From positions 1,984,001 to 2,048,000 of the forward strand of contig NZ_CP018937.1 in NCBI RefSeq assembly GCF_002849695.1: 64,000 nucleotides of DNA, in the 5' to 3' direction. The translations under genes and the position numbers were made by a program. Positions 36,885 through 45,636 of this stretch are shown piece by piece. Position 1 is the stretch's first letter. Every line of letters starts with the position of its first letter. The notes below the pieces were generated by a model. That model made no database searches, was not told the origin of the DNA, and was given only the letters and a program-made list of their open reading frames with translations. This DNA is from Bacteroides fragilis. GTDB taxonomy: Bacteria > Bacteroidota > Bacteroidia > Bacteroidales > Bacteroidaceae.

Positions 36885-37721
36885 TCAAATAATTTCAATC
36901 GAACTAACCGGTACCCATCCTACCTTTCCATCTTCAAGACGAATTTCTTTCCAGTCTTTCATAGAGCTATCTTTAATATCAACTTTATGCCCTTCATGAA
37001 GAATAAACAAACTAGTACCACTCTCACTGGGTGTACTCCTAACCGTAACACTTGGATTCATTATGATTGCACTATCCCGATGCAATAATTCTTCTTTTTG
37101 CTTAGAAGCAAAAACATTGGCCATTACAACAACTATTAGAAAGACTATGCCTGTAATAAATCCCACTTTCTTCAACACCACTTGTTTTGAGAATATAAAG
37201 AAATAGAGAGATACGATTAGCAACAGGAAGCTCACAACACCCCATACAGCCCATGCATCTACGCTCATACTATTAATCAATGCTTTGGTCCACGTCACAA
37301 AGAACACCTCGGGCACAGCTTCCACCTTGTCAACAGTCTTACCACGAGCTATCTCTAAATTAGCACGAATATCTCCGTTACCAGGTTGAAGTAATAATGC
37401 TCTTTCATAATTTAAGATAGCCTTTGCTATCTCATTGACTTTATAATAGCTATTTCCAAGATTATAATATACATCAGCTGCATCTCCTTTACGTAATAGT
37501 GATTCATAAATTTGAATTGCAGATGCAAAATCATTTCTTATATAAGCACTGTCGCCTTCAGATTTCGTAGCATCCTCTAATTTAGAACTGGAAAACTCTG
37601 TATTACGAATATTGACAGAATCTCCTTCCATCCTCTGAGTAGAATCTGTTACTAATGAATCCTGCCCGAAAGAAGTCACTGCCACTAACAAGCCCAAAGT
37701 AAAAAACAATATTTTTTTCAT
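36885..37721 (-). CDS. batE: Aerotolerance protein BatE (TPR and SH3)
   Basis: Last gene of the Bat operon. 278 residues: signal peptide (MKKILFFTLGLLVAVTSFG), a TPR region (about 60-130, AADVYYNLGNSYYKVNEIAK and the following repeat), a membrane segment (about 160-205) and a C-terminal bacterial SH3 domain with VTVRSTPSESGTSLFIL. This is the BatE architecture described in B. fragilis, where the operon contributes to surviving oxygen. It likely sits at the inner membrane as part of a complex with BatA-D. A strong terminator follows immediately, closing the operon. Confidence 0.88.
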   Translation of the reverse strand: MKKILFFTLGLLVAVTSFGQDSLVTDSTQRMEGDSVNIRNTEFSSSKLEDATKSEGDSAYIRNDFASAIQIYESLLRKGDAADVYYNLGNSYYKVNEIAKAILNYERALLLQPGNGDIRANLEIARGKTVDKVEAVPEVFFVTWTKALINSMSVDAWAVWGVVSFLLLIVSLYFFIFSKQVVLKKVGFITGIVFLIVVVMANVFASKQKEELLHRDSAIIMNPSVTVRSTPSESGTSLFILHEGHKVDIKDSSMKDWKEIRLEDGKVGWVPVSSIEII

Positions 37722-37739
37722 GACTTTATCTTCTCTAAT

Positions 37740-39563
37740 TTAGCGTTTTATTGAATTCTCCATCTTACTAACCACTTCCAACGATGATGAATAAACCTTA
37801 TCCATAGCTTGGCTTTCATCTCCCGGCGCAAAACGTGCAAACTCACACTCATTCAGAGCAGCCAAGAAATCTTTTATCAACTCGTCACTGACTCCATGAT
37901 TTCTAAGTTTATCTTCCACATTATCTTTTGACAAACGAGAAACCGGAATATTGAGTTTATCACTAATATACCCCCATAAAGCTTTAAGTACTTCATCATA
38001 AAATGCTTCTTTCTTATTCTCTGCAAGTAATTTTCCAGCCAACTTCATTCGTCTTGCAGCTACTTTATTAGCTTTCTTTGTACGCATCTTAGCTACATTT
38101 GCATTTTCTGCAGCTTGCTTACGGTAAACTATGAAGAATATAATAAATACAACAGCAGGAATAGTGTAGAATAGCCAATAAAGTAAAGAACCGAATAAAA
38201 GACTGTCTTTCGGCTGAAGTTTAACATCATTCAATTTTATATAGCGAATGTCTTCACCTAATATTTTCAGATCCTCTTTATTAGTAAAGTTTGCAATAAC
38301 CTGATCTGCATTTCCTGCCCCTTTTTCCACTTTGACTTCATAATCTTCAGTACTCAGTGTTTTATAAGACTTTGACTTTATATCAAAATAACTGAAAGAA
38401 ACTCCCGGAATCTTATAAACTCCAGCATGTCTCGGAATGGCAAGATATTCAATAACCTTACTCCCTGAAAGTCCTTCTTGAGTCAAACGAACTTTACTGT
38501 CCATCTTCGGTTCATATACATCAAAATCCTCCGGGAATTTTATTTCCGGGTTAGCTATTAATTTTAAATTACCAGTTCCTGAAATTACCAGCTTTACCGT
38601 TATAGCATCATTCGTCTTTACTTCTTTAGAATTAATAGAAGAAGTGATGCTAAATTCCCCTACTCCTCCTGAAAAGTTAGTGGGTTTACCAGCAGGCAAC
38701 GGAGTTACATTAATTGTAATCTTGGGTGTCACGATTACCTTACTCACATTTACATAATTGCTACCGCCATTAAAAAAAGCATCAAATGGATCATCAGATT
38801 GTACAGCTTTCGCGATAGTAGCATCAAAACGTGCAGGTTCAATCGTCAGCTTTCCGGATTGTTGAGGAAACAATACAAATTGACGATATACAGTCGTAAA
38901 ATAATTCCTTCCCTTATAATGTTCCTGTGACCATTTTGCATTAGCCGGCATTTCTATTTCTTGAGAATGGAATCCCTTAAAATCAGGTAGTTTCACATTC
39001 TCAAATCGAAGTTGGGACTCACGAGTATAAATTTTAAAAGTTAAAAGGAAAGCCTCCTGTTCATATACATTAGTCTTATTGGCTGTAGCAGTAATAAGCA
39101 AATCTTGATTGGAAACGGAAGAGGATGTCCCAGTTGGGCTACTTGATGACGAAGCGCTACTACTGCCAGTACTTCCTCCAGTCTTATCGGGAGGAAGAAC
39201 CTTTATTTTTACCGAATTAGAAACCATCTGATTTCCATCTGCCGTAATCGTAGCACCCGGAATAGAATATTCTCCTTCAGCCGTAGCCATCAGAATATAA
39301 GTAAAAGTAATACTATTATTGGTAACCCCATTAATCGATTGCATACGTTGCGAACGATTAGGTCCCATTAATACATCAAACCCTTTTATAGAAGGCACAC
39401 GAAAATCCCTTACTTTTATCGTATTTACTGTATACGATAACCTAAACTGGTCACCCACTACTACAGCATCAGGTGCAGATGCAGTAAATACTACCTTCCC
39501 ATCAGCCCACGCCTGTGTAGTCACCGCTACCAGTGTAATCAATAAGAAAATCAATTTTCTCAT
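37740..39563 (-). CDS. batD: Aerotolerance protein BatD (oxygen tolerance)
   Basis: Large envelope protein of the Bat operon, 607 residues. Signal peptide MRKLIFLLITLVAVTTQAWA, immunoglobulin-like beta domains (residues about 25-420), a membrane span LYWLFYTIPAVVFIIFF near residue 450-470, and a cytoplasmic C-terminal helical tail with many Lys. The frame opens at 39587, but the start at 39563 is preferred because AGAGGAA directly precedes it and the signal sequence begins there. Overlaps no neighbour; 18 bases before batE. Confidence 0.88.
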   Translation of the reverse strand: MRKLIFLLITLVAVTTQAWADGKVVFTASAPDAVVVGDQFRLSYTVNTIKVRDFRVPSIKGFDVLMGPNRSQRMQSINGVTNNSITFTYILMATAEGEYSIPGATITADGNQMVSNSVKIKVLPPDKTGGSTGSSSASSSSSPTGTSSSVSNQDLLITATANKTNVYEQEAFLLTFKIYTRESQLRFENVKLPDFKGFHSQEIEMPANAKWSQEHYKGRNYFTTVYRQFVLFPQQSGKLTIEPARFDATIAKAVQSDDPFDAFFNGGSNYVNVSKVIVTPKITINVTPLPAGKPTNFSGGVGEFSITSSINSKEVKTNDAITVKLVISGTGNLKLIANPEIKFPEDFDVYEPKMDSKVRLTQEGLSGSKVIEYLAIPRHAGVYKIPGVSFSYFDIKSKSYKTLSTEDYEVKVEKGAGNADQVIANFTNKEDLKILGEDIRYIKLNDVKLQPKDSLLFGSLLYWLFYTIPAVVFIIFFIVYRKQAAENANVAKMRTKKANKVAARRMKLAGKLLAENKKEAFYDEVLKALWGYISDKLNIPVSRLSKDNVEDKLRNHGVSDELIKDFLAALNECEFARFAPGDESQAMDKVYSSSLEVVSKMENSIKR

Positions 39564-39598
39564 TTCCTCTGAAGTTTTTATCATCAATTATTTTATTA

Positions 39599-40315
39599 TT
39601 ACCAATCCTTCTCTAAACGTCTTCCCTGAAGAGTCTGCTGCTTCTTCACTTTATCTTGAACACCTTTTTCATCTTGCATTACAGAATTAAGCAACTGCTC
39701 TGCATTTTCCTTAGACATTTCATTGTCGTTTTTCTCAGATTTAGGAGGTTGCTGTTGCTGTTTATCCTTATTTTGATCATTTTGCTTATTCTGATCTTTA
39801 TTATCTTGTTGCTTTTGCTGATCATCTTTATTCTGATCCTGATTTTGGTCTTGGTTCTGTTGATTTTGCTGTTGATCTTTCAACAACTTTTGAGCCAATG
39901 CCAAGTTATAACGGGTTTCATCATCTTTCGGATTATTTCTCAAAGACATCTTATATGCTTCAACCGCTTTCTGATAATCTTTACCAGACTGGAATAATAC
40001 TCCCATATTATGATAAATCTGTCCCAACTTGGCCTTATCTTTTTCTATTTGAGTTGCAGCTACATATTGCTCCATCGCATCTTTAAACTTTTGCTGTTGC
40101 GACAACGTATTACCCAAATTATACATAGAAACAATTGATTTGGGATTCACCTCTAATGCTTTTCGGTAATTAACCTCAGCATCCACAAAAACACTGTCCT
40201 TAAAAAGACGATTGCCTTTACGGATATAATCACGCTCAGCTTTTTGTGCAAATGTACCCAGAGAGAGGGATAGCAACAGAGCGAATAATATATATTTACT
40301 TCTTGACATACACAT
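39599..40315 (-). CDS. batC: Aerotolerance protein BatC (TPR)
   Basis: 238 residues: signal peptide (ILFALLLSLSLGTFAQ), three TPR units (about 30-140, for example SIVSMYNLGNTLSQQQKFKD), and a low-complexity tail of Gln, Asp, Asn and Lys repeats (about 145-200) that is prone to length variation. Expected as the third Bat protein. Starts 2 bases after the batB stop, so the two are translationally linked. MSRSKYIL at residue 3 is an alternative start. Confidence 0.88.
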   Translation of the reverse strand: MCMSRSKYILFALLLSLSLGTFAQKAERDYIRKGNRLFKDSVFVDAEVNYRKALEVNPKSIVSMYNLGNTLSQQQKFKDAMEQYVAATQIEKDKAKLGQIYHNMGVLFQSGKDYQKAVEAYKMSLRNNPKDDETRYNLALAQKLLKDQQQNQQNQDQNQDQNKDDQQKQQDNKDQNKQNDQNKDKQQQQPPKSEKNDNEMSKENAEQLLNSVMQDEKGVQDKVKKQQTLQGRRLEKDW

Positions 40316-40317
40316 TA

Positions 40318-41343
40318 TTACTTATTAGAAAACAACCGAATGTTTTTAAATAATGGATTTTTACGATCTAAAATCAACATCTCTACCAATAATAAAAGCA
40401 ATATCATCCAAGCAATTACTTGGAATTGTTCATTATATTCTGTATAAACCTTAGACTCAACATCTGATTTAGCCATCTTATTAATTTCTTGATTAATAGC
40501 CTTTTGCGCAGAATTTGAGTTATCTACACGAACATAAATCCCATTCCCGACCTTTGCAATTTCCTGACACATAGCCTCATTCAAACGGGTCACAATTACA
40601 TTGCCTTCACGATCACGGCGAAAATCGTTACTACCTTCAATTGGAATAGGAGCACCATCGGGCAAACCAACTCCCAAAACGTTCACTTGAATACCTTTTT
40701 TGGCAGCTTCTTTAGCAGCTTCAACAGCCCCACCTTCATGGTTCTCACCATCGGTAATCACTACAATAGCACGTCCTACTCCTTCTTGTGGAGTAAAGCT
40801 GCGAGCTGCCAGACTGATCGCTGCACCAATAGCTGTACCTTGTTTAGATATTAACGAAGGATTAATAGATTCCAGAAACATCTTAGCGGAAATATAATCA
40901 CTCGTTATTGGCAACTGAGTAAAAGCATCTCCCGCAAATACAATCATACCCACTTTGTCATTCTCCATACCATCCACTAATTTAGATATAAGCCTCTTAG
41001 CTTTTTCCAAACGACTTGGCTGAACATCTTGTGCAAGCATAGAGTTAGAAATGTCCAATGCAATCATAACCTCTACTCCTTTACGCTTTACAGTTTCAAG
41101 TTTAGAGCCGAATTGTGGACGGGCTAACAATACCGCAAACAGACCTATGGCGGTAAATACCAACCAGAACTTTACATCGGGACGATATTTAGATACATCA
41201 GGCATCAGTTGTGCCATCAATACCGGATCCCCGAATTTACGAATAGCTTTCCTCCTTCTATAGTTAGAAAAAAGATAGAAGGCTACCAACAATGGTAGCA
41301 ACAACAACAAATATAAATATGCAGGTTCTTCAAATCGAAACAT
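40318..41343 (-). CDS. batB: Aerotolerance protein BatB (VWA domain)
   Basis: 341 residues: N-terminal membrane anchor (about 8-26), a second hydrophobic stretch (about 58-74, FWLVFTAIGLFAVLLARPQ), a von Willebrand A domain with the metal-ion site Asp97-x-Ser99-x-Ser101 (ALDISNSM), a Thr near TSDYISA and DGENHEGG, and a C-terminal span ahead of the tail. Inner-membrane anchored, VWA facing the periplasm or cytosol depending on topology. 13 bases after batA. Confidence 0.9.
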   Translation of the reverse strand: MFRFEEPAYLYLLLLLPLLVAFYLFSNYRRRKAIRKFGDPVLMAQLMPDVSKYRPDVKFWLVFTAIGLFAVLLARPQFGSKLETVKRKGVEVMIALDISNSMLAQDVQPSRLEKAKRLISKLVDGMENDKVGMIVFAGDAFTQLPITSDYISAKMFLESINPSLISKQGTAIGAAISLAARSFTPQEGVGRAIVVITDGENHEGGAVEAAKEAAKKGIQVNVLGVGLPDGAPIPIEGSNDFRRDREGNVIVTRLNEAMCQEIAKVGNGIYVRVDNSNSAQKAINQEINKMAKSDVESKVYTEYNEQFQVIAWMILLLLLVEMLILDRKNPLFKNIRLFSNK

Positions 41344-41356
41344 CTTTCTATCTATT

Positions 41357-42340
41357 TTATGGTATCTTCTTCAATATTGAGTTATGTAACAGTAGTTCAA
41401 GCAGTACACATAAGAAAGCAGCCAGCGCAAACCAACGATATTCTTCCTGACGCTTACTATACTCTTTCACGTTCAATTTCGTTTTCTCCAATTTATCAAT
41501 CTCTTCATAAACCTCTTTCAGTTTCGAATTGCTGGTAGCACGAAAATAGTTTCCATCCGTAATACCTGCTATTTGAGTAAGGGTTTTTTCATCAATTTCA
41601 ACCGGCGTATTAATATACTGTACTGTTCCCCCAACCGGTACCGGATAAGGAGCCATACCATTTGTTCCCACACCAATAGTATAAACACGTATACCAAAAC
41701 TTTTTGCTATTTCAGCAGCTGTCAATGGAGAAATATCTCCTTTATTATTTGTACCATCTGTCAGCAAAATAATCACTTTTGATTTTGCTTTACTATCTTT
41801 CAGCCTAGTTACTGCATTAGCAATTCCCATTCCCACTGCTGTCCCATCCTCAATAATATCGCACTTAATACCTTGAAATAGATTCAGTAATACAGCATGA
41901 TCTACCGTTAAAGGACACTGAGTAAAACTTTCACCGGCAAAAAGCGTAATACCTATATTATCATTCGGACGGCCATTAATAAATTCCGCAGCTACATCTT
42001 TAGCAGCCTCCAATCTATTAGGCTTCAAGTCCTCTGCCAACATACTGGTAGATACATCGATAGCTAACATAATATCAATACCTTCGATTTCGCTGTTTTG
42101 CCAGCTATTGGTTGTTTGAGGGCGTGCCAAAACCAAGATGATCAATATTAGAGCAATGATGCGCAAACCAAAAGGTACATGCAGCAAATAGTTCCTATAA
42201 CTTTTCGGTGCATGTGCATATACACGTGCATCAGAAATCTGAAGAGTCGGCTCCGTCTTCTTCCGCTTCATTATATACCACACAATATATGGTATAAGCA
42301 ACAGCAGCAAAAACAAATATTCAATATTGGCAAAAACCAT
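41357..42340 (-). CDS. batA: Aerotolerance protein BatA (VWA domain)
   Basis: 327 residues with the same plan as BatB: N-terminal span (IEYLFLLLLLIPYIVWYIM), second span (about 57-73), VWA domain with MIDAS Asp95-Ser97-Ser99 (AIDVSTSM), the DGTNNKGD motif, and a C-terminal span. BatA and BatB are paralogues; their sequences diverge but their motif order is identical, consistent with an old duplication giving a heteromeric complex. Confidence 0.9.
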   Translation of the reverse strand: MVFANIEYLFLLLLLIPYIVWYIMKRKKTEPTLQISDARVYAHAPKSYRNYLLHVPFGLRIIALILIILVLARPQTTNSWQNSEIEGIDIMLAIDVSTSMLAEDLKPNRLEAAKDVAAEFINGRPNDNIGITLFAGESFTQCPLTVDHAVLLNLFQGIKCDIIEDGTAVGMGIANAVTRLKDSKAKSKVIILLTDGTNNKGDISPLTAAEIAKSFGIRVYTIGVGTNGMAPYPVPVGGTVQYINTPVEIDEKTLTQIAGITDGNYFRATSNSKLKEVYEEIDKLEKTKLNVKEYSKRQEEYRWFALAAFLCVLLELLLHNSILKKIP

Positions 42341-42391
42341 TCTATTTACAATTTACTATTTCTTATTTTATATGATAAAAGTAAAAACCTA

Positions 42392-43465
42392 TTACGCAAA
42401 CAGATTATAGAGTTGTAACCCTATATATACAAAGGTTCCAATAAGAGCAGCCGACAAAAATACAATACCACATATCAGTAATATCTTTGTACGCAAAGAT
42501 CTTTTCTCTATAATGGTGATTTCAGTAGGCTGTGGCTTTAGGTTCTCTTCTTCCGGTTGTTTGGTTTCATTAATAAAATCAATTGCATTAATTAAATTCG
42601 CATCATTTTCGTTCATTTGCGGATCATGCTTAGCGAATTTAACCAAATCGGCTGTCTGGAATAAATATTTTAAATCTGATATAGCTTCTTTATCATTAAA
42701 TTCAAGCAATTTATCTATAATTTCAGATGAAGTCATTTCCAATGCATTAAAACCAAATCGATTCTTAATATATGTGCGAAGGGCATCTGTCAATTCCGTA
42801 TAATACTCCTTCGGTTGTCCCTTTTGCCATATCTTCTCTGTCTTAATACGCTCTATCTCTTTCATTGCCAGTTGATGTGGAGGCAACTTAGGCTCAACCT
42901 TTATTTTACGAATAATAGGCTTATTATCACGGATGCGAACAATCAAATAAATGAGCAATCCTAACAGTGGTAATGCCAAAAAAGAGCAACCAATCAAGCC
43001 ATACCAATCTTCCCATGCAAAAGGAGCCTTCATAACGGTCTTCTGACCAAAAAACTGATCAGGATGCAAAGTATCCACAGGCATTGAGTACACTTTCAAT
43101 GCCAATGCTTTCGATTTATACTCTTTATTATCAATCTTCACACCCATAGGAGGAATATAATATAAAGCTGAATCAAAAGAAGTTACCGTATACTCCTGGG
43201 TAATTAACATTCTCTGGCGATCATTTAAATATTGTGTATCAGGTTTAGCAGTTTCCACAATTTCCACCCCACGTACCAGCGTATCTGTAAATACCGGAAA
43301 AACAGCTTTCTGCTTCACATCCATCGCTACTTGTAACTGCACTTTTGCCTGTTCTCCTATTAGAATTTGCAAAGAGTCTATTTTAGCATCGACAGTCACA
43401 GACTGTGCAGCAATTCTGCCAGAAACCAGAAATAACAATACTATCAGAAATATATTTTTATTCAT
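42392..43465 (-). CDS. Bat-operon membrane protein with BatD-like N-terminus
   Basis: 357 residues: signal peptide (IFLIVLLFLVSGRIAAQ), a beta-rich periplasmic domain (about 20-150) reminiscent of BatD and DUF4381 proteins, a membrane span (about 165-188, YGLIGCSFLALPLLGLLIYLI), a cytoplasmic helical region (about 195-310), and a last span (about 330-352). Sits between the DUF58 gene and batA, 9 bases from DUF58, as in other Bacteroidetes Bat loci. Function is inferred only from the operon; not one of the five named Bat proteins. Confidence 0.78.
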   Translation of the reverse strand: MNKNIFLIVLLFLVSGRIAAQSVTVDAKIDSLQILIGEQAKVQLQVAMDVKQKAVFPVFTDTLVRGVEIVETAKPDTQYLNDRQRMLITQEYTVTSFDSALYYIPPMGVKIDNKEYKSKALALKVYSMPVDTLHPDQFFGQKTVMKAPFAWEDWYGLIGCSFLALPLLGLLIYLIVRIRDNKPIIRKIKVEPKLPPHQLAMKEIERIKTEKIWQKGQPKEYYTELTDALRTYIKNRFGFNALEMTSSEIIDKLLEFNDKEAISDLKYLFQTADLVKFAKHDPQMNENDANLINAIDFINETKQPEEENLKPQPTEITIIEKRSLRTKILLICGIVFLSAALIGTFVYIGLQLYNLFA

Positions 43466-43473
43466 CTTTCCTG

Positions 43474-44343
43474 TTAATTTCGTTTAGCAAATAAATTCAG
43501 TAACGCTTTCACGTAATCCTGATCAGTACGTACCGAAACAGAATCAACATTACTTTTGGTAAACGTCTCGTCTAACTCAGTTTGTTTATTTACCCACCAT
43601 TCATGATGCGCCTTACGCACTCCGGCCGAAGATGTGTCTATCCACTGTTCATGTCCGGTTTCCGCATCTTTAATCCGCATCAAACCTACTGCCGGTAACT
43701 CAGCTACTCTCCTGTCATATACTTGAATAGCGACAACATCATGTTTCCTATTGGCTATGGTCATTGCATTCTTAAAGCTTTCCTGATCTATAAAATCGGA
43801 TAAAATGAAAGCTGTACAACGTCTTTTCATGACATTCGTCAGATATTCCAGAGCAAGGCGAACATTTGTACGACGACTTTCGGGCTTAAAATCAATCAAT
43901 TCACGAATAATGTACAGAATGTGTTTACGCCCTTTCTTGGGAGGAATAAATTTTTCTATTCTGTCTGAAAAAAAAATAACTCCGATCTTATCGTTATTCT
44001 GAATAGCAGAAAATGCGAGAGTAGCTGCAATTTCTGTTACCATATCCTTCTTCAGTTGTTTTACGGTGCCAAATTCCAAACTACCGGAAACATCCACCAT
44101 CAACATCACCGTCAGTTCACGCTCTTCCTCAAACACCTTCACAAAAGGTTTGTTAAAACGCGCTGTCACATTCCAGTCAATGTCACGTATATCATCACCA
44201 AACTGATATTCACGCACCTCAGAAAAAGCCATACCTCTACCTTTGAAGGCCGAATGGTACTGTCCTGCAAAAATATTGTTCGACAATCCACGCGTCTTTA
44301 TTTCAATCCGACGAACTTTTTTTAGAATTTCACTTGTTTCCAT
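43474..44343 (-). CDS. DUF58 domain protein
   Basis: 289 residues, soluble, with the DUF58 signature (RGMAFSEVREYQFGDDIRDI, WNVTARFNKPFVKVFEEERE) and a VWA-like core (LMVDVSGSLEFG) whose metal-site residues match Asp-x-Ser-x-Ser. DUF58 proteins nearly always pair with MoxR ATPases, and here the moxR gene is directly upstream. The pair is thought to work as a chaperone-like module for metal or complex assembly; in this operon it probably serves the Bat proteins. Confidence 0.87.
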   Translation of the reverse strand: METSEILKKVRRIEIKTRGLSNNIFAGQYHSAFKGRGMAFSEVREYQFGDDIRDIDWNVTARFNKPFVKVFEEERELTVMLMVDVSGSLEFGTVKQLKKDMVTEIAATLAFSAIQNNDKIGVIFFSDRIEKFIPPKKGRKHILYIIRELIDFKPESRRTNVRLALEYLTNVMKRRCTAFILSDFIDQESFKNAMTIANRKHDVVAIQVYDRRVAELPAVGLMRIKDAETGHEQWIDTSSAGVRKAHHEWWVNKQTELDETFTKSNVDSVSVRTDQDYVKALLNLFAKRN

Positions 44344-44399
44344 CTATTTAATTGAGAATTGAAAGTTGGTAATTGAGGATTATTTATTCTCAATTAAAA

Positions 44400-45395
44400 T
44401 TAAGGCACTTCTATCTTATTCAATATTTTACTTACAATTTCATCAGAAGTTACATTGCTGGCTTCCGCTTCATATGTCAATCCGATACGATGCCGGAGGA
44501 CATCATGTGCAACAGCACGTACATCTTCCGGAATCACATAGCCACGACGTTTAATAAATGCATAAGTACGTGCAGCCAAAGCCAGATTAATGGAAGCACG
44601 AGGTGAACCACCGAATCCAATCATATCTTTCAGCTCTTTCAAATCATATTTTTCGGGATAACGTGTAGCAAATACGATGTCTACAATATAGCGTTCAATC
44701 TTTTCATCCAGATAAACCTGGCGTACTACTTTACGGGCTTCAATTATTTCTTCTGCCTTCAAAATAGGTTTCACATTGAATTTCTCTCCATTAATGTTTT
44801 GGCGAATAATTAATTTCTCCTCTTCCTGCTTCGGATAATCAATAATCACCTTAAGCATAAAACGGTCTACCTGAGCTTCCGGAAGCGGATATGTACCTTC
44901 CTGCTCAATCGGGTTCTGTGTAGCTAACACAAGGAATGGCTCAGGCAACAAGAATGTCTCTTTACCAATGGTCACCTGACGTTCCTGCATTGCTTCAAGC
45001 AGGGCACTCTGCACTTTGGCAGGCGCACGGTTTATTTCATCGGCCAATACAAAATTAGCAAAAATCGGACCTTTTTTCACTTGAAAGGTTTCATCTTTCT
45101 GACTGTAAACCATAGTACCTACAACATCGGCAGGCAACAAATCAGGCGTAAACTGTATGCGGCTGTATTTTGCATCGATCAACGAAGCCAATGTCTTGAT
45201 TGCCAAAGTTTTTGCCAATCCTGGTACACCCTCAAGCAATACATGCCCGTCAGAAAGTAGCCCGATTAACAGTGACTCTACCAAATGTTTCTGACCCACA
45301 ATGATCTGGTCCATGCCTGTTGTAAGATTGGTAACGAAAGCACTCTGTCTTTCAATCCGCTCGTTCAATTCGCGGATGTCAATTGATTCAGCCAT
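44400..45395 (-). CDS. MoxR-family AAA ATPase
   Basis: 331 residues. AAA motifs are complete: Walker A EGVPGLAKT at 55-63, Walker B NFVLADEINRAP, sensor 1 FLVLATQNPIEQEGTYPLPE, arginine-finger region FMLKVIIDYP, and sensor 2 near GFGGSPRASINLALAARTYA. MoxR proteins are chaperone-like ATPases that act with VWA proteins; it is first in the operon with DUF58 and Bat genes, so the likely job is assembling or activating the Bat complex. Promoter candidate at 45476-45484. Confidence 0.92.
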   Translation of the reverse strand: MAESIDIRELNERIERQSAFVTNLTTGMDQIIVGQKHLVESLLIGLLSDGHVLLEGVPGLAKTLAIKTLASLIDAKYSRIQFTPDLLPADVVGTMVYSQKDETFQVKKGPIFANFVLADEINRAPAKVQSALLEAMQERQVTIGKETFLLPEPFLVLATQNPIEQEGTYPLPEAQVDRFMLKVIIDYPKQEEEKLIIRQNINGEKFNVKPILKAEEIIEARKVVRQVYLDEKIERYIVDIVFATRYPEKYDLKELKDMIGFGGSPRASINLALAARTYAFIKRRGYVIPEDVRAVAHDVLRHRIGLTYEAEASNVTSDEIVSKILNKIEVP

Positions 45396-45475
45396 AAATA
45401 CTAATTATTTTATTGTTTAATTTCTTACTTATAATGTAAATGAAACCTATGTTGTAAGGCTTTTTAATTTCGATT

Positions 45476-45484
45476 CCAAAAGTA
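45476..45484 (-). promoter_or_regulatory. Bacteroides -7 element for moxR-bat operon
   Basis: TACTTTTGG on the minus strand, about 80 bases before the moxR start; a CAAC/GTTG at 45505-45508 is a partial -33 match. Confidence 0.5.
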
Positions 45485-45587
45485 CACTATATCTTTAACC
45501 ATTCCAACTAATTTTTATTAAAAAACAATGCGAAGTCTTTAGATTAAGGTACTTTCATACGCTTTTGTATTTGTATAACATAAACAC

Positions 45588-45625
45588 GGCACCCGGATGT
45601 ATACAAGTTTATACACCCGGGTGCC
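45588..45625 (-). terminator. Hairpin after the HU-LysM gene
   Basis: GGCACCCGG-x-TGTATA pairs with TATACA-x-CCGGGTGCC, 12 bases after the stop; strong stem, but a weak T-tract on the minus strand. Confidence 0.7.
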
Positions 45626-45636
45626 ATACAAAGCCG

